Part shown: positions 1 through 7,103 of the stretch, in pieces
How the letters are laid out: each line of letters starts with the position of its first letter
Numbering within the stretch: position 1 is the first letter of the stretch
Virus record (IMG/VR): IMGVR_UViG_3300029998_000099
Coordinates: 1-27,988 of that record
Strand: one strand, 5' to 3'
Source: a virus
DNA: 27,988 nt
The notes under the pieces: model-generated
The model's database searches: none
What the model was told of the DNA's origin: nothing
Seen by the model: only the letters and a program-made list of their open reading frames with translations
Position numbers and translations under genes: made by a program

Positions 1-51
1 ATCAATCCCCTCCGATTGGAGTTTACTGACTATTACTTCATTTTCAATCAT
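1..51 (-). CDS. 5' end of an unknown gene, cut by the window edge
   Basis: Seventeen codons are visible from an ATG at 51-49, reading MIENEVIVSKLQSEGID and running off the left edge. It lies downstream of the membrane-protein gene at 113-340 and has its own TAnnTTTG-type box at 79-72, so it probably starts a new transcription unit. Position after terminase and portal suggests a head or morphogenesis gene, but 17 residues are too few to identify it. Confidence 0.6.
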   Translation of the reverse strand, partial: MIENEVIVSKLQSEGID

Positions 52-71
52 AGTGTTTATTTAATTTGTTG

Positions 72-79
72 CAAATATA
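72..79 (-). promoter_or_regulatory. Bacteroidetes-type -7 box (TATATTTG)
   Basis: On the minus strand the bases read TATATTTG, matching the Bacteroidetes consensus TAnnTTTG. The box lies 20 bp before the ATG at 51. I see no clear TTTG -33 element at the right spacing, so the call rests on one box and its place. Confidence 0.5.
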
Positions 80-112
80 ATTAATTCTTTATTTAGTATA
101 ACTTTTTTATAG

Positions 113-340
113 TTAAAGATTGTTATTAGTTTTAGAATGTCTATATTTATAAATCTTATACCTAATTTCAGTTATTGAATCTCCAGTCCTTTGTAGACTA
201 TCCTTAAACTCGTACATATCAAATATCGTTTTTAAAAACTCAATAAATTGCTGTATTACGAATATAGCATATCCTATTGGAATGAATATACACATAAATA
301 TAAATGCTAATACTTCTAATTTCCAATTTTTCTTTTCCAT
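113..340 (-). CDS. small membrane protein of unknown function
   Basis: 75 residues. A hydrophobic stretch at about residues 8-30 (rich in Leu, Ile, Phe, with a Pro-Ile-Gly break) looks like one membrane span. The rest is polar, with a basic tail. It begins one base after the portal stop, so it is in the same operon. A role in lysis or the membrane side of assembly is possible, but nothing in the sequence proves it. Confidence 0.65.
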   Translation of the reverse strand: MEKKNWKLEVLAFIFMCIFIPIGYAIFVIQQFIEFLKTIFDMYEFKDSLQRTGDSITEIRYKIYKYRHSKTNNNL

Positions 341-341
341 C

Positions 342-1886
342 TTAATTTACCCCTCCCTGATTTCTTACATTCTCTGCCGCACTTGCAGTAGTTTTTAAGT
401 TAGCTTCAACCTTTGCCTTAGCTGCTGCATCTGCTGCAACCTTAGCCTTTAATTGCGCCTCTGCTGCCGTTTCACTTTTGAGTTCCTCCATTGTCTCAGG
501 CGTATTAATAGTCAATATCCTGACAGCATTCTCAACAGATGTAATACCTGCACCAACAGCAACTGCAAGCATATTAACTGTTTCATCAACCGATGATGGC
601 AATAGAGAATTATAATTGAAACTAATATCCAAATCCTTCATTCCTGTAAGTTCGGGGTATAGCTCAGTTGCCATATCTTTTACGATACTGATAATTCTTG
701 AAATAAACTCATCGTGAATTTCACGTTTTTCTGCTACCTTAACAAAAGCCTGCAAGAATGTGAGTTTCATTGATTGAGTTGATAAGTTACCGTTTTTCAT
801 ATCGGTCATTAACTTATTTAAGTCAGGCCATGTAAAGCGATAAATATCATTTTCGTTATTCTGCATTTCAAGTTTAATAGATTCAGGAGCTGATGTAACC
901 TCTAAGTACTTCATGTCGGCATTGCTACCTGTTTTGGCATCGAATCCACTCGCTCCATCAATCTCGTATATTTTTACGGTTGCATTGTAGACTGGCTTTT
1001 TGGATAATTTACCATGAACTACTAATGCCGGATTACCGATACGGACATTTACGTCCGAGTGCATTGATCGAGAATAGTCTTGAAGAGATATAAGGTCTTT
1101 TACATATTCAAATTCCGATGCATCTTGTTCGAGATAAGCGAACAATAACTTTTTAGTCTGCATGGGGTTATCAATATGCTCAATGAAAGTAACTCCTTCA
1201 TATCTATCAACGCCTAAGTCAGTCCATATCTCGGTAGTTGGAACATTCATTCTAAGTACTCCATCGACTATCTTATCACGTTTATATTCAATCGTAACAG
1301 CATCAATCTTGTTCGCATCATCACGATGTCTATAAATCTTATATCCATCTTTAAATGATAGCACCTTACCCCTTAAACTAACTCCATCATACATAAATTG
1401 AATTGCAGATCTTGTCTCAATTCCGCACATTCTTGTTGCTTTTTTAATCAGCGACATCATACGTAGGTCTTTGTTCCAAATATCGGTAAACTTAGCAAAA
1501 GCATCCTGAATGTTTTGGTCGTTGCGATTACCATTCAGCACTAAATCAATATCATTCCCATACAGAAAAGCCACCATGTTAGCGACTATTTGTTGTGGAT
1601 ATGGTAGAGCGAGTTTAGTTTGGCGAACTTTTACTGACTTCTTTTCAATCTTACCATCTGGGGCTTCAACATCCTCCATCACATAGTAGTCTTCCTTGTC
1701 TTGGTCTATATGTATCGGGTGATGATTTTCGTAGAAACGAATATCCCTCGCAATCTGACCATAGGTAATACGGTTACAGTTTTTGCGTAAAATGGTTAAC
1801 TGCTCTGAAAAGGATAGAGTTTTTATTTGCTCTATATCTAAATGATCTGGGGATAATCCCAATGATAATCCTAATTCTCCATCCAT
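342..1886 (-). CDS. phage portal protein, SPP1 gp6-like
   Basis: 514 residues, the usual length for portals of this kind. Portals form the dodecameric ring at the head vertex through which DNA is packaged and ejected. The region PYPQQIVANMVAFLYGNDID (about 96-115), the Leu/Ile-rich core and the C-terminal region of alternating Ala/Lys/Glu (about 465-505, likely coiled coil) fit the SPP1/DUF1073-like portal group by recollection; I have no alignment. It follows the large terminase in the same direction, which is the normal order. The 86-bp gap to the terminase contains only an AT-rich inverted repeat. Confidence 0.85.
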   Translation of the reverse strand: MDGELGLSLGLSPDHLDIEQIKTLSFSEQLTILRKNCNRITYGQIARDIRFYENHHPIHIDQDKEDYYVMEDVEAPDGKIEKKSVKVRQTKLALPYPQQIVANMVAFLYGNDIDLVLNGNRNDQNIQDAFAKFTDIWNKDLRMMSLIKKATRMCGIETRSAIQFMYDGVSLRGKVLSFKDGYKIYRHRDDANKIDAVTIEYKRDKIVDGVLRMNVPTTEIWTDLGVDRYEGVTFIEHIDNPMQTKKLLFAYLEQDASEFEYVKDLISLQDYSRSMHSDVNVRIGNPALVVHGKLSKKPVYNATVKIYEIDGASGFDAKTGSNADMKYLEVTSAPESIKLEMQNNENDIYRFTWPDLNKLMTDMKNGNLSTQSMKLTFLQAFVKVAEKREIHDEFISRIISIVKDMATELYPELTGMKDLDISFNYNSLLPSSVDETVNMLAVAVGAGITSVENAVRILTINTPETMEELKSETAAEAQLKAKVAADAAAKAKVEANLKTTASAAENVRNQGGVN

Positions 1887-1916
1887 TTTTATATTATTTA
1901 TTATTAATTAGTTATG

Positions 1917-1936
1917 AGTTAATATATAAATTAACT
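1917..1936. repeat. AT-rich inverted repeat between terminase and portal
   Basis: AGTTAAT at 1917-1923 is perfectly inverted as ATTAACT at 1930-1936, with a 6-nt loop. It lies in the only sizeable gap between the packaging genes. It could slow or process the transcript, but an AT-only stem is weak and there is no U-run. Confidence 0.35.
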
Positions 1937-1972
1937 ATGCTTATTGTATATAATTTATTGGTAAAATTGTGG

Positions 1973-3439
1973 CTATATATTTATCTGATTTATCCCAATC
2001 TCAATGCTCTCCCAATTACTTCTACCGCTTTTAGACTCTACAACCTTATTATTAAATCCCATCTCGTCAGTAAATCTTCTTAGCATACTCAATGAATCGG
2101 GAGCATCATCTTTTTGTTTTTCTACTTTAGCTAAGTAAGTTAGCAATTGTTGTAATGCTCTATCGTATTGACTTCCCGGCTTTACGTCATTTCTAAATAC
2201 ACAATGATTCTTAATCCATGCACTATCAGTAAAGATACGAGTCTCTTTGTTTGATGTGGTAAACTGCCATGTAACATTTGTTTCTACCTCTTTTGAAATG
2301 CCTAAAGCAAATATACGTCCACCATTATTACTCTCAAATCGCATTAGATTGACGTTGTTTTCATTCAAATTCCCAATCAATAACGGTTCTGTAACCTCAA
2401 CTGGTTGGTCTGTAAAAATCCAGTCGTAAATATAATACAAATCTCCGTATTTCTTTGTAAGAGGAGCAGATAAATAATCATGTCCTTCATCTGCAACGTC
2501 ACATACGCCTAAATTTGAATCCATTGAATCAATCGGAAGTTTGCCATCATACCATTTTAAGTCATCATGGTCAAATAGTCTACCCTTAATATCAATTGGC
2601 TCTTGTTGATATTCTGCAAACCAAATTGGTTCGGCAATCTTATTTTTTACATCGAGATAGTGTTCAGTGCTTTGAACATCTTCGCAAAATGACTTATTCT
2701 TTTTAGTGAGAGCCGACACCTTAATAATGTTTTCTTTTTTATAATCGCCACGAGCTTCATTTATGCCGATAATATCATTTGTTCTCCAGCGAGTGCCCAC
2801 ATCAATTTGGCAGCATCCACGCTCAACACGTGAACCCCTTGCTGATTCTGACCATTCTATTGTCTTTTGATTTACGGACTCACTGAGGGCATCTGTGATA
2901 CCTCTATAAAGGTCATCCGATATATCAAGCATGGATGCACCGATACCGATAATAGTTCCACCCGTACCGCCACCAAAATAACTACTTTGGGTTGCGGTTT
3001 CTAATGCCCATGTTTTTACTCCTTTGGAACGTAATCTAACACCAAATAACCCGTACCATTTATCAGCACCGACTATTTCTCTAACATCCTTACTAAGTTT
3101 TTCATATAGAGTAGATGTACATGTATTACGCATTACAGACTTATCGGGGAAGTGACCTAACATAAATGCGCAGAAAAGAGAGACAATATACGATTTTCCT
3201 GACCTCGGCGGGAGGCTAATTGCCACTCTTATAACTTCTTCGTTCTTATATGAATCGTATACACGTTGTAAAATTTCTGCTATGTCTTTTAGGAATGGTC
3301 GTCTTGAATAAAACTTAAAATCGTGGTATAGGCAATACTCCCAAAAATCACCACGCTTGATATTTCTCCTGCGAAGCTCTATCCTTGCAGCAGCCTTCAT
3401 TTCGAGCGAATGTCTATCGAGTATTGTCTGTTTTTCCAT
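1973..3439 (-). CDS. terL: terminase large subunit
   Basis: 488 residues, standard length. This is the ATPase-nuclease motor that packages phage DNA into the prohead. The Walker A-like motif LPPRSGKS is at residues 76-83. LDISDDLYRG at 171-180 is the likely Walker B/coupling region. The C-terminal RNase H-like nuclease is supported by the acidic signatures CDVADEGHD (313-321), FESNNGG (368-374) and DDAPDSLSML near the C-terminus. It lies between the small genes after terS and the portal gene on the same strand. Confidence 0.92.
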   Translation of the reverse strand: MEKQTILDRHSLEMKAAARIELRRRNIKRGDFWEYCLYHDFKFYSRRPFLKDIAEILQRVYDSYKNEEVIRVAISLPPRSGKSYIVSLFCAFMLGHFPDKSVMRNTCTSTLYEKLSKDVREIVGADKWYGLFGVRLRSKGVKTWALETATQSSYFGGGTGGTIIGIGASMLDISDDLYRGITDALSESVNQKTIEWSESARGSRVERGCCQIDVGTRWRTNDIIGINEARGDYKKENIIKVSALTKKNKSFCEDVQSTEHYLDVKNKIAEPIWFAEYQQEPIDIKGRLFDHDDLKWYDGKLPIDSMDSNLGVCDVADEGHDYLSAPLTKKYGDLYYIYDWIFTDQPVEVTEPLLIGNLNENNVNLMRFESNNGGRIFALGISKEVETNVTWQFTTSNKETRIFTDSAWIKNHCVFRNDVKPGSQYDRALQQLLTYLAKVEKQKDDAPDSLSMLRRFTDEMGFNNKVVESKSGRSNWESIEIGINQINI

Positions 3440-3622
3440 TTATAGCAATTCTATTTCTTTCTTGACTTTATTCCAATACTCAATAAATTTATATTGCGTG
3501 CAAATTGATATAATTTCATTAACGCAAATTATAACAGCATCTTTTACACCTGAATAATCTATATCGAGTGATATGTGGTCAAATTTATTAACCAACTCTT
3601 GTGCTTTTTCTTTTGGTGTCAT
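3440..3622 (-). CDS. short hypothetical protein
   Basis: 60 residues, not recognised. The start overlaps the stop of the upstream gene by ATGA (3622-3619) and the stop abuts the terL start, so it is translationally coupled on both sides. The protein is mixed charged and hydrophobic, with no Cys motif or membrane span. Confidence 0.6.
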   Translation of the reverse strand: MTPKEKAQELVNKFDHISLDIDYSGVKDAVIICVNEIISICTQYKFIEYWNKVKKEIELL

Positions 3623-3948
3623 CCCTTGTCGTCTATAGGTTCTACTTCTTTGGAGGAGTCAACAATAGGGGCAGGTTCTTCAACCTTTGTCGTAGCCATC
3701 CCAACTAAACTCAGCGCATCAATCATCTCCTCTTCATTATCACCCTTAATCTTGAACCACTTTTTAAGTACCTCAATATCAGTACAAGCATACATTTCGC
3801 CGTATTGCTCATCTGCTTTTATAGTGTTAAAACTTTTAGGTTCTGCTAAATTGCGTGAACCGTTTTTCTTGTCTGAATAGAATTTAACTGTTGTTGGTTT
3901 AAATCCTTTTTGTTTTGCAAGTTTTGCAAGTGATAGTGATATATCCAT
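3619..3948 (-). CDS. hypothetical protein with helix-turn-helix-like N-terminus
   Basis: 109 residues from the ATG at 3948-3946, one base after the stop of the preceding gene. The same frame is open to 4029, but that would overlap the neighbour by 80 bp, so the inner start is preferred. The N-terminal part (LAKLAKQKGFKPTTVKFYSD) resembles a winged-helix or MerR-like helix pair, by eye only. The C-terminus is acidic. Its place between the two terminase genes suggests a packaging or head role. Confidence 0.6.
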   Translation of the reverse strand: MDISLSLAKLAKQKGFKPTTVKFYSDKKNGSRNLAEPKSFNTIKADEQYGEMYACTDIEVLKKWFKIKGDNEEEMIDALSLVGMATTKVEEPAPIVDSSKEVEPIDDKG

Positions 3949-3949
3949 T

Positions 3950-4228
3950 TTATTTAGTGTTAATTGTATAATCCATTCTTGAATATCCTCCGCTTGCGTT
4001 GACCGATGATACTTGTTTTTGTGAGTCAATTCCGCTTAATGCAGATAAGCATTTACCATATCTATATTCGATACTACTTCCATTTTTTACGCAGAAATAG
4101 CCCCACTCACCAGTTCTTGATAGAACTTCGTCTAATAATTCTTTTACTGTATAATCCTTGTCAAGGATAACCTCGTATCCTGACATACAATCCCCTCTTG
4201 TCGGTGCATTTTGTCTTAGTTTGAGCAT
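3950..4228 (-). CDS. hypothetical protein, APTRGDCM family
   Basis: 92 residues. I recall the N-terminal pattern LKLRxxAPTRGDCMSGYEV from small proteins of Bacteroidetes phages and related elements, without known function. Inner ATG 4186 has a purine-rich upstream stretch, but the conserved-looking N-terminus favours the outer start. It lies six bases after the terS stop. Residues 24-45 are likely helical and no catalytic motif is evident. Confidence 0.6.
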   Translation of the reverse strand: MLKLRQNAPTRGDCMSGYEVILDKDYTVKELLDEVLSRTGEWGYFCVKNGSSIEYRYGKCLSALSGIDSQKQVSSVNASGGYSRMDYTINTK

Positions 4229-4233
4229 AATTT

Positions 4234-4833
4234 TTACTTCTTTTTACTTTGTTTCACCTCTTGATAATCCACCTCAACCCCTGCCATTTCAGCAAGTTCT
4301 TTATCTGTATATTTCGATAACCCTGAGTCGCTGATCTCTTTTGGTGCGGGTTGAGCATACTGCATGATATTTATTATCTTATCCACTATTGCCATTTTGT
4401 CCGCAATCTCAAATTTCACTCCGAATTTACCGAACTCAATTTTTTTAGCGGAAAGGCGCATTGCCTCGCTCCACTCTCCAGTTTTTTTTAACTCAGACAT
4501 ATCCTCGTTAAAATAGTCTGCAAGGGATACGTTGAACATATCGGCTAATCCGGTAACTACCGATTCCTTCGTTAAATTACGATAGGTAATCCGCTCTCTC
4601 TCTAATTGATTTACACGAGCTATAACATCGTTATTCTCTAATAGTAATAATGCCATGTTGTTAGCATCATCCGCATTAAGAGTAACTCCAAAAGCAGCGT
4701 TGTAGCTTTTTTCGATGCCATCACGAGAAACAATCATGCGACAGAATTGTTCACGAGAATCGTCGAGCATAACAGACTTTCGAGCAGGTTGTGTAATTCT
4801 CAATATTCCAAGTTCAGGAGTTTCTTCTGGCAT
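4234..4833 (-). CDS. terS: terminase small subunit
   Basis: 199 residues. Small terminases recognise the viral DNA and deliver it to TerL. The region REQFCRMIVSRDG...SYNAAFG (about 27-50) looks like the usual N-terminal helix-turn-helix, followed by NNDVIARVNQLERERITYRN and a helical oligomerisation region, as in Terminase_2-like proteins. The start at the ATG 4833-4831 is chosen because the frame upstream runs into the -7 promoter box at 4859-4852 and would need a TTG inside it. The first 14 codons repeat the peptide of the remnant at 5596-5555, but with different synonymous codons (see findings). Confidence 0.85.
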   Translation of the reverse strand: MPEETPELGILRITQPARKSVMLDDSREQFCRMIVSRDGIEKSYNAAFGVTLNADDANNMALLLLENNDVIARVNQLERERITYRNLTKESVVTGLADMFNVSLADYFNEDMSELKKTGEWSEAMRLSAKKIEFGKFGVKFEIADKMAIVDKIINIMQYAQPAPKEISDSGLSKYTDKELAEMAGVEVDYQEVKQSKKK

Positions 4834-4851
4834 ATCTATAATTTTATTGTG

Positions 4852-4859
4852 CAAATATA
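4852..4859 (-). promoter_or_regulatory. -7 promoter box in front of terS
   Basis: TATATTTG on the minus strand fits TAnnTTTG. It is 18 bp before the terS ATG and just after the HNH stop. It gives terS its own promoter, consistent with the HNH cassette bringing one along. Confidence 0.6.
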
Positions 4860-4880
4860 TACATTATTTTTTAATTTACT

Positions 4881-5408
4881 CTATAATTGCATTTTTAGTT
4901 CATTTTGGTAAGCGTTATGAGCTTCTAATTCTGTTGGAAAACGACCAAGATATTTACGTTTTCTATTTGTAGTTATGTAGGATTCCCAATTTCCATCTCT
5001 TTTAAAGAAGCTAACGCCAGTAAATTCTGAAGAGTATTTTTCTTTGTTCTTCTTGAAGCATATAGAATTATTTTCTCTCGATGTTACAACATGTAGATTC
5101 GATAATCTGTTATTGGTTTTATCCCCATCTATATGGTCGATTACTAATGTGTTTCCGTTTATTGTATGACCTAAAAATGCTATGGCAACTAACTGATGAA
5201 CTGACATAGTTCTTGCCGTTCCATTCTTTTTTATACTAAATATCCTATACCCAGACCTATTTGCAGACTTTAGAATACGGCTATTTACCTTTCTCATACA
5301 AAATCCATTAAGAGCCAATCTATCAACGCTCCTTACTCTTCCTAAATTGCTGACTTGGTAATAACCCTCATATTCAGGCACATCCTTCCAAATCTCTATT
5401 TCTTCCAT
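4881..5408 (-). CDS. NUMOD4-HNH-AP2 homing-type endonuclease
   Basis: 175 residues in three modules. NUMOD4 is at about 6-35 (IWKDVPEYEGYYQVSNLGRV). The HNH fold is at about 69-115, with His71, Asp91-His92 and Asn100/Asn104. An AP2-like DNA-binding repeat is at about 128-170 (SEFTGVSFF...YLGRFPTELEAHNAYQNEL). Such free-standing endonucleases cut relatives that lack the gene and spread by repair. It stands between a remnant of the terS start and the intact terS, behind a structured leader and its own promoter-like box. No intron is needed to explain it. Confidence 0.9.
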   Translation of the reverse strand: MEEIEIWKDVPEYEGYYQVSNLGRVRSVDRLALNGFCMRKVNSRILKSANRSGYRIFSIKKNGTARTMSVHQLVAIAFLGHTINGNTLVIDHIDGDKTNNRLSNLHVVTSRENNSICFKKNKEKYSSEFTGVSFFKRDGNWESYITTNRKRKYLGRFPTELEAHNAYQNELKMQL

Positions 5409-5420
5409 AATAAAAAAAAT

Positions 5421-5503
5421 AGTCCCAAATTTCAGTAGGAAATTGCTGCTTCCTGACTTACTCTAAGGGACTTATAAATTAGTTTTACATGCAGCAACAT
5501 GTA
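5421..5503 (-). ncRNA. kissing-loop leader RNA, copy 1 (minus strand)
   Basis: Read on the minus strand. P1 is TACATG (5503-5498) with CATGTA (5491-5486), and its loop holds A = TTGCTG (5497-5492). P2 is AGTCCC (5472-5467) with GGGACT (5426-5421). P3 is AGGAA (5454-5450, via its complement) with TTCCT (5441-5437), and its loop holds CAGCAA (5448-5443), complementary to A. A T-run follows P2, and the HNH ATG is 12 nt further on. The architecture is shared with three plus-strand copies but all helix sequences differ. Biological role is unknown; the T-run means terminator or attenuator activity is possible here. Confidence 0.75.
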
Positions 5504-5507
5504 TCTA

Positions 5508-5515
5508 CAAATATG
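5508..5515 (-). promoter_or_regulatory. -7-like box before leader copy 1
   Basis: CATATTTG on the minus strand is one base off TAnnTTTG. It ends 4 nt before P1 of the leader, close to the spacing in the other three copies, so the RNA would begin almost at P1. Confidence 0.5.
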
Positions 5516-5554
5516 GTTATTATTTTTATTCTTCGTAAACTAATTAACAATTAT

Positions 5555-5596
5555 TTAAGTAATTCGGAGTATGCCGAGTTCTGGTTCTTCGCTCAT
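5555..5596 (-). pseudogene. remnant of the original terS start
   Basis: An ATG at 5596-5594 overlaps the stop of the upstream gene (ATGA-type coupling) and opens a 13-codon frame, MSEEPELGILRIT, then TAA at 5557-5555. The intact small terminase starts MPEETPELGILRITQP. The shared nine residues are encoded by different codons at six places. The frame stops exactly where the peptide match ends, so this looks like the original 5' end of terS left behind when the HNH cassette entered after codon 13. Confidence 0.7.
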
Positions 5597-5859
5597 AATA
5601 ATTCAAAATAATGAGCAACAATAAATCCGTCATGTATTTGACATGTGCCAAGATACATTCTATTTGAATCAGCCATATCGCTACCCGTCATACATATTTC
5701 TATGTTTTTTACAACAGGCTCGTTATTAGGCTCTACAAGATACCATAAGCATACAGTTCCGAGCTGTTGCTGAATGCATAAAAATTCTGAATATGCAGGA
5801 ACTTCTATTTGCTGAATAGCATCTTTATAATCTAATTTATATTTCCATATCTGTTTCAT
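5593..5859 (-). CDS. DUF7352-like hypothetical protein
   Basis: 88 residues from the ATG at 5859, which overlaps the stop of the upstream nuclease gene as ATGA. Reading begins MKQIWKYKLDYKD, with conserved-looking IEVP, CLWYLVEP and YLGTCQI..FIVAHYFE, which matches my memory of the small DUF7352 family of phages. These are beta-rich proteins of unknown function. An outer in-frame ATG at 5877 would overlap the neighbour more and is less likely. Confidence 0.7.
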   Translation of the reverse strand: MKQIWKYKLDYKDAIQQIEVPAYSEFLCIQQQLGTVCLWYLVEPNNEPVVKNIEICMTGSDMADSNRMYLGTCQIHDGFIVAHYFELL

Positions 5860-6248
5860 AGTTCTGATATTAAACATCCATTTGTTAATATACAGTCAAT
5901 CTCTTCCTTAAACTGCTCTAAACTTCTTATCTCGCAAAATGCCCCACCTTGTTTTACCAATGCAGCACCAACTTCCAATTGCTCTTTTGATAATTTATCT
6001 TTATCTACCTTGAAATCAAACATATATAATCTACCAGCGTAATAAAATTCATAGTCTAACACCCCTTTAACTAATCCTACAGCCTTCAAAGTCGACATGA
6101 TTCTTAGTTTTACGTTTAACGGTATCACTCTCTCTAATATCAAAGGTAATCCATTAAAGTTTGCATGGAATAATCCTCGTAGTTCTGGGTGTTCATTATG
6201 GAGAAAAAGGTGCGATTGTGATTGAAGCTTTTCGTGACTTGCTGCCAT
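5856..6248 (-). CDS. VRR-NUC / PD-(D/E)XK-type nuclease
   Basis: 130 residues. The core KGVLDYEFYYAGRLYMFDFK (61-80) followed by LSKEQLEVGAALVKQGG has the order of VRR-NUC enzymes: Asp65, then Asp78-x-Lys80, then Gln90. The usual Glu of E-x-K is Asp here. Related phage enzymes cut branched DNA or act in packaging and recombination. It lies upstream of the terminase genes, where Holliday-junction-type nucleases are often found. Family call is good; the substrate is inferred. Confidence 0.7.
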   Translation of the reverse strand: MAASHEKLQSQSHLFLHNEHPELRGLFHANFNGLPLILERVIPLNVKLRIMSTLKAVGLVKGVLDYEFYYAGRLYMFDFKVDKDKLSKEQLEVGAALVKQGGAFCEIRSLEQFKEEIDCILTNGCLISEL

Positions 6249-6253
6249 GGTGA

Positions 6254-6670
6254 TTAGTTTTTGGTATATACTTTATTTATTTCTTTAAACACATACTCAA
6301 CAAGATAAGCATATTGTTCGTTTCCATCACAATAATTTTGGCTCGACATTCCGAGTGATTCAAATATATAATCTGCAATATGAACCGATTCATGGACTAC
6401 AGATGAAACATCGCATGGATTTAAAAGAAAAACTATAATGCCAATATCATTTTTTGAGCTTATAGCTTCAATCACAGATGCTCTTACATTGTCAAAATAA
6501 TTAGATTTATATCCATCATGTATTAACTTAAACGTTCCATCAGTTCTTTTAGTTTTAAACTTTAGTCCTTTTATAAAACACTCGATGCATTCAACTCCTC
6601 TTAAATCTACTACCCATATTTTACGTGGATAGATTTGAATGTCGATTTCGTGGATGCGCTTAGTGGTCAT
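6254..6670 (-). CDS. minimal HExxH metallopeptidase-like protein
   Basis: 138 residues. HESVH at 93-97 fits the zinc motif HExxH. Glu118 in NEQYAYLVEY, 21 residues on, could be the third ligand, as in gluzincins. The protein otherwise has a beta-rich N-terminal half (residues 10-85). Small proteins with VHExVHxADFxFExLG and a following Glu-xx-AYLV segment are common in phages of Bacteroidetes; their target is not known. Starts overlap the end of the small membrane-protein gene upstream. Confidence 0.65.
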   Translation of the reverse strand: MTTKRIHEIDIQIYPRKIWVVDLRGVECIECFIKGLKFKTKRTDGTFKLIHDGYKSNYFDNVRASVIEAISSKNDIGIIVFLLNPCDVSSVVHESVHIADYIFESLGMSSQNYCDGNEQYAYLVEYVFKEINKVYTKN

Positions 6671-6779
6671 CTCTGTGCTTTTCGCTTATATCATAACCGA
6701 GACAATAACCTGAATAAAATATGATAGCCGACAAGACTATTGTACCGACTATTGTAATTACTGAAATTGGAATTATCAT
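6660..6779 (-). CDS. 39-residue single-span membrane protein
   Basis: The frame from the ATG at 6779 encodes 39 residues: a hydrophobic stretch of about 25 residues (IPISVITIVGTIVLSAIIF) and a charged tail ISEKHRDDH. The A-rich bases before the ATG are like those of other genes here. Its stop overlaps the start of the HExxH gene by 11 bp. Size and topology would allow a holin or accessory lysis protein, but this is only a guess from shape. Confidence 0.5.
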   Translation of the reverse strand: MIIPISVITIVGTIVLSAIIFYSGYCLGYDISEKHRDDH

Positions 6780-6862
6780 TTTATTGATTTTTTGTAACAG
6801 TATCCAGTATCATCCGACTACTGCTTTTAAGTTTAACACCTGTCTTTCGCTTTCTGTTGCCA

Positions 6863-6915
6863 AGTTGCGAAATGTCAACTCCGAGTCTTACTCAGCTCCT
6901 AATTTCTGACTTAGG
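6863..6915 (-). other. three consecutive hairpins downstream of the tRNA
   Basis: On the minus strand CCTAA/TTAGG (6915-6911 with 6902-6898), CTGAGT/ACTCGG (6895-6890 with 6886-6881, one G-U) and AGTTG/CAACT (6880-6876 with 6867-6863) follow each other with almost no spacers. CCA/TGG at the flanks could close them, giving a cloverleaf-like outline. It lacks the TTCGA loop of a tRNA. It may be a decayed tRNA or the 5' leader of the membrane-protein gene. Confidence 0.35.
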
Positions 6916-6931
6916 TTGGACTTATTTACTG

Positions 6932-7004
6932 AGCTTCCTGTCAGGATCGAACTGACGACAATATCATTACAAATGATAGGCTCTACCTGCTGAGCTAAAG
7001 AAGC
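6932..7004 (-). tRNA. tRNA-Thr (anticodon UGU)
   Basis: A complete 73-nt cloverleaf. The acceptor stem GCTTCTT/AGGAAGC pairs at all seven positions with one wobble. The D stem is GCTC/GAGC, the anticodon stem TATCA/TGATA has loop TTTGTAA, and the T arm is GTCAG-TTCGATC-CTGAC. The anticodon TGT is at 6971-6969 (+ strand ACA) and reads ACA codons, which are frequent in this AT-rich genome. The discriminator base is T and CCA is not encoded. Confidence 0.93.
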
Positions 7005-7010
7005 GGTTTA

Positions 7011-7031
7011 AATAGGCAGCACCGTCCTATT
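7011..7031 (-). other. hairpin in the leader of the tRNA
   Basis: AATAGG (7011-7016) and CCTATT (7026-7031) form a perfect 6-bp stem with a 9-nt loop, six bases upstream of the 5' end of the tRNA on the transcribed strand. It may be a processing signal for the tRNA precursor. Confidence 0.35.
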
Positions 7032-7103
7032 AATGTATGGTTTTAGGTTTTATTTATTCGCAGCGACCATCTTTACCTTTAACGCCGATAGTGTTTATCG
7101 TTG

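Noticed and set aside
1862-2429. Short plus-strand frames opposite terL and portal
   Set aside because: They lie antisense to well-recognised genes, and the region has no plus-strand promoter box.
4834-4854. TTG start for terS seven codons upstream of the chosen ATG
   Set aside because: The TTG lies inside the -7 box TATATTTG, so it would precede the transcript start. The ATG at 4833 matches the start of the remnant peptide at 5596.
5421-5472. Simple intrinsic terminator at AGTCCC/GGGACT with T-run
   Set aside because: As sole explanation it ignores P1, the P3 hairpin and the loop complementarity, and the 40-nt loop is too long for a normal terminator. Attenuation remains possible.
4881-5596. 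Group I intron or intein carrying the HNH gene in terS
   Set aside because: Downstream terS has its own promoter-like box, ATG and complete start, and the two flanks repeat the same peptide instead of being continuous exons. No group I core or intein splice residues are seen.
6932-7004. Attachment site in the tRNA gene
   Set aside because: tRNA genes are common integration sites, but no integrase gene or second copy of the tRNA 3' end is visible in this window.
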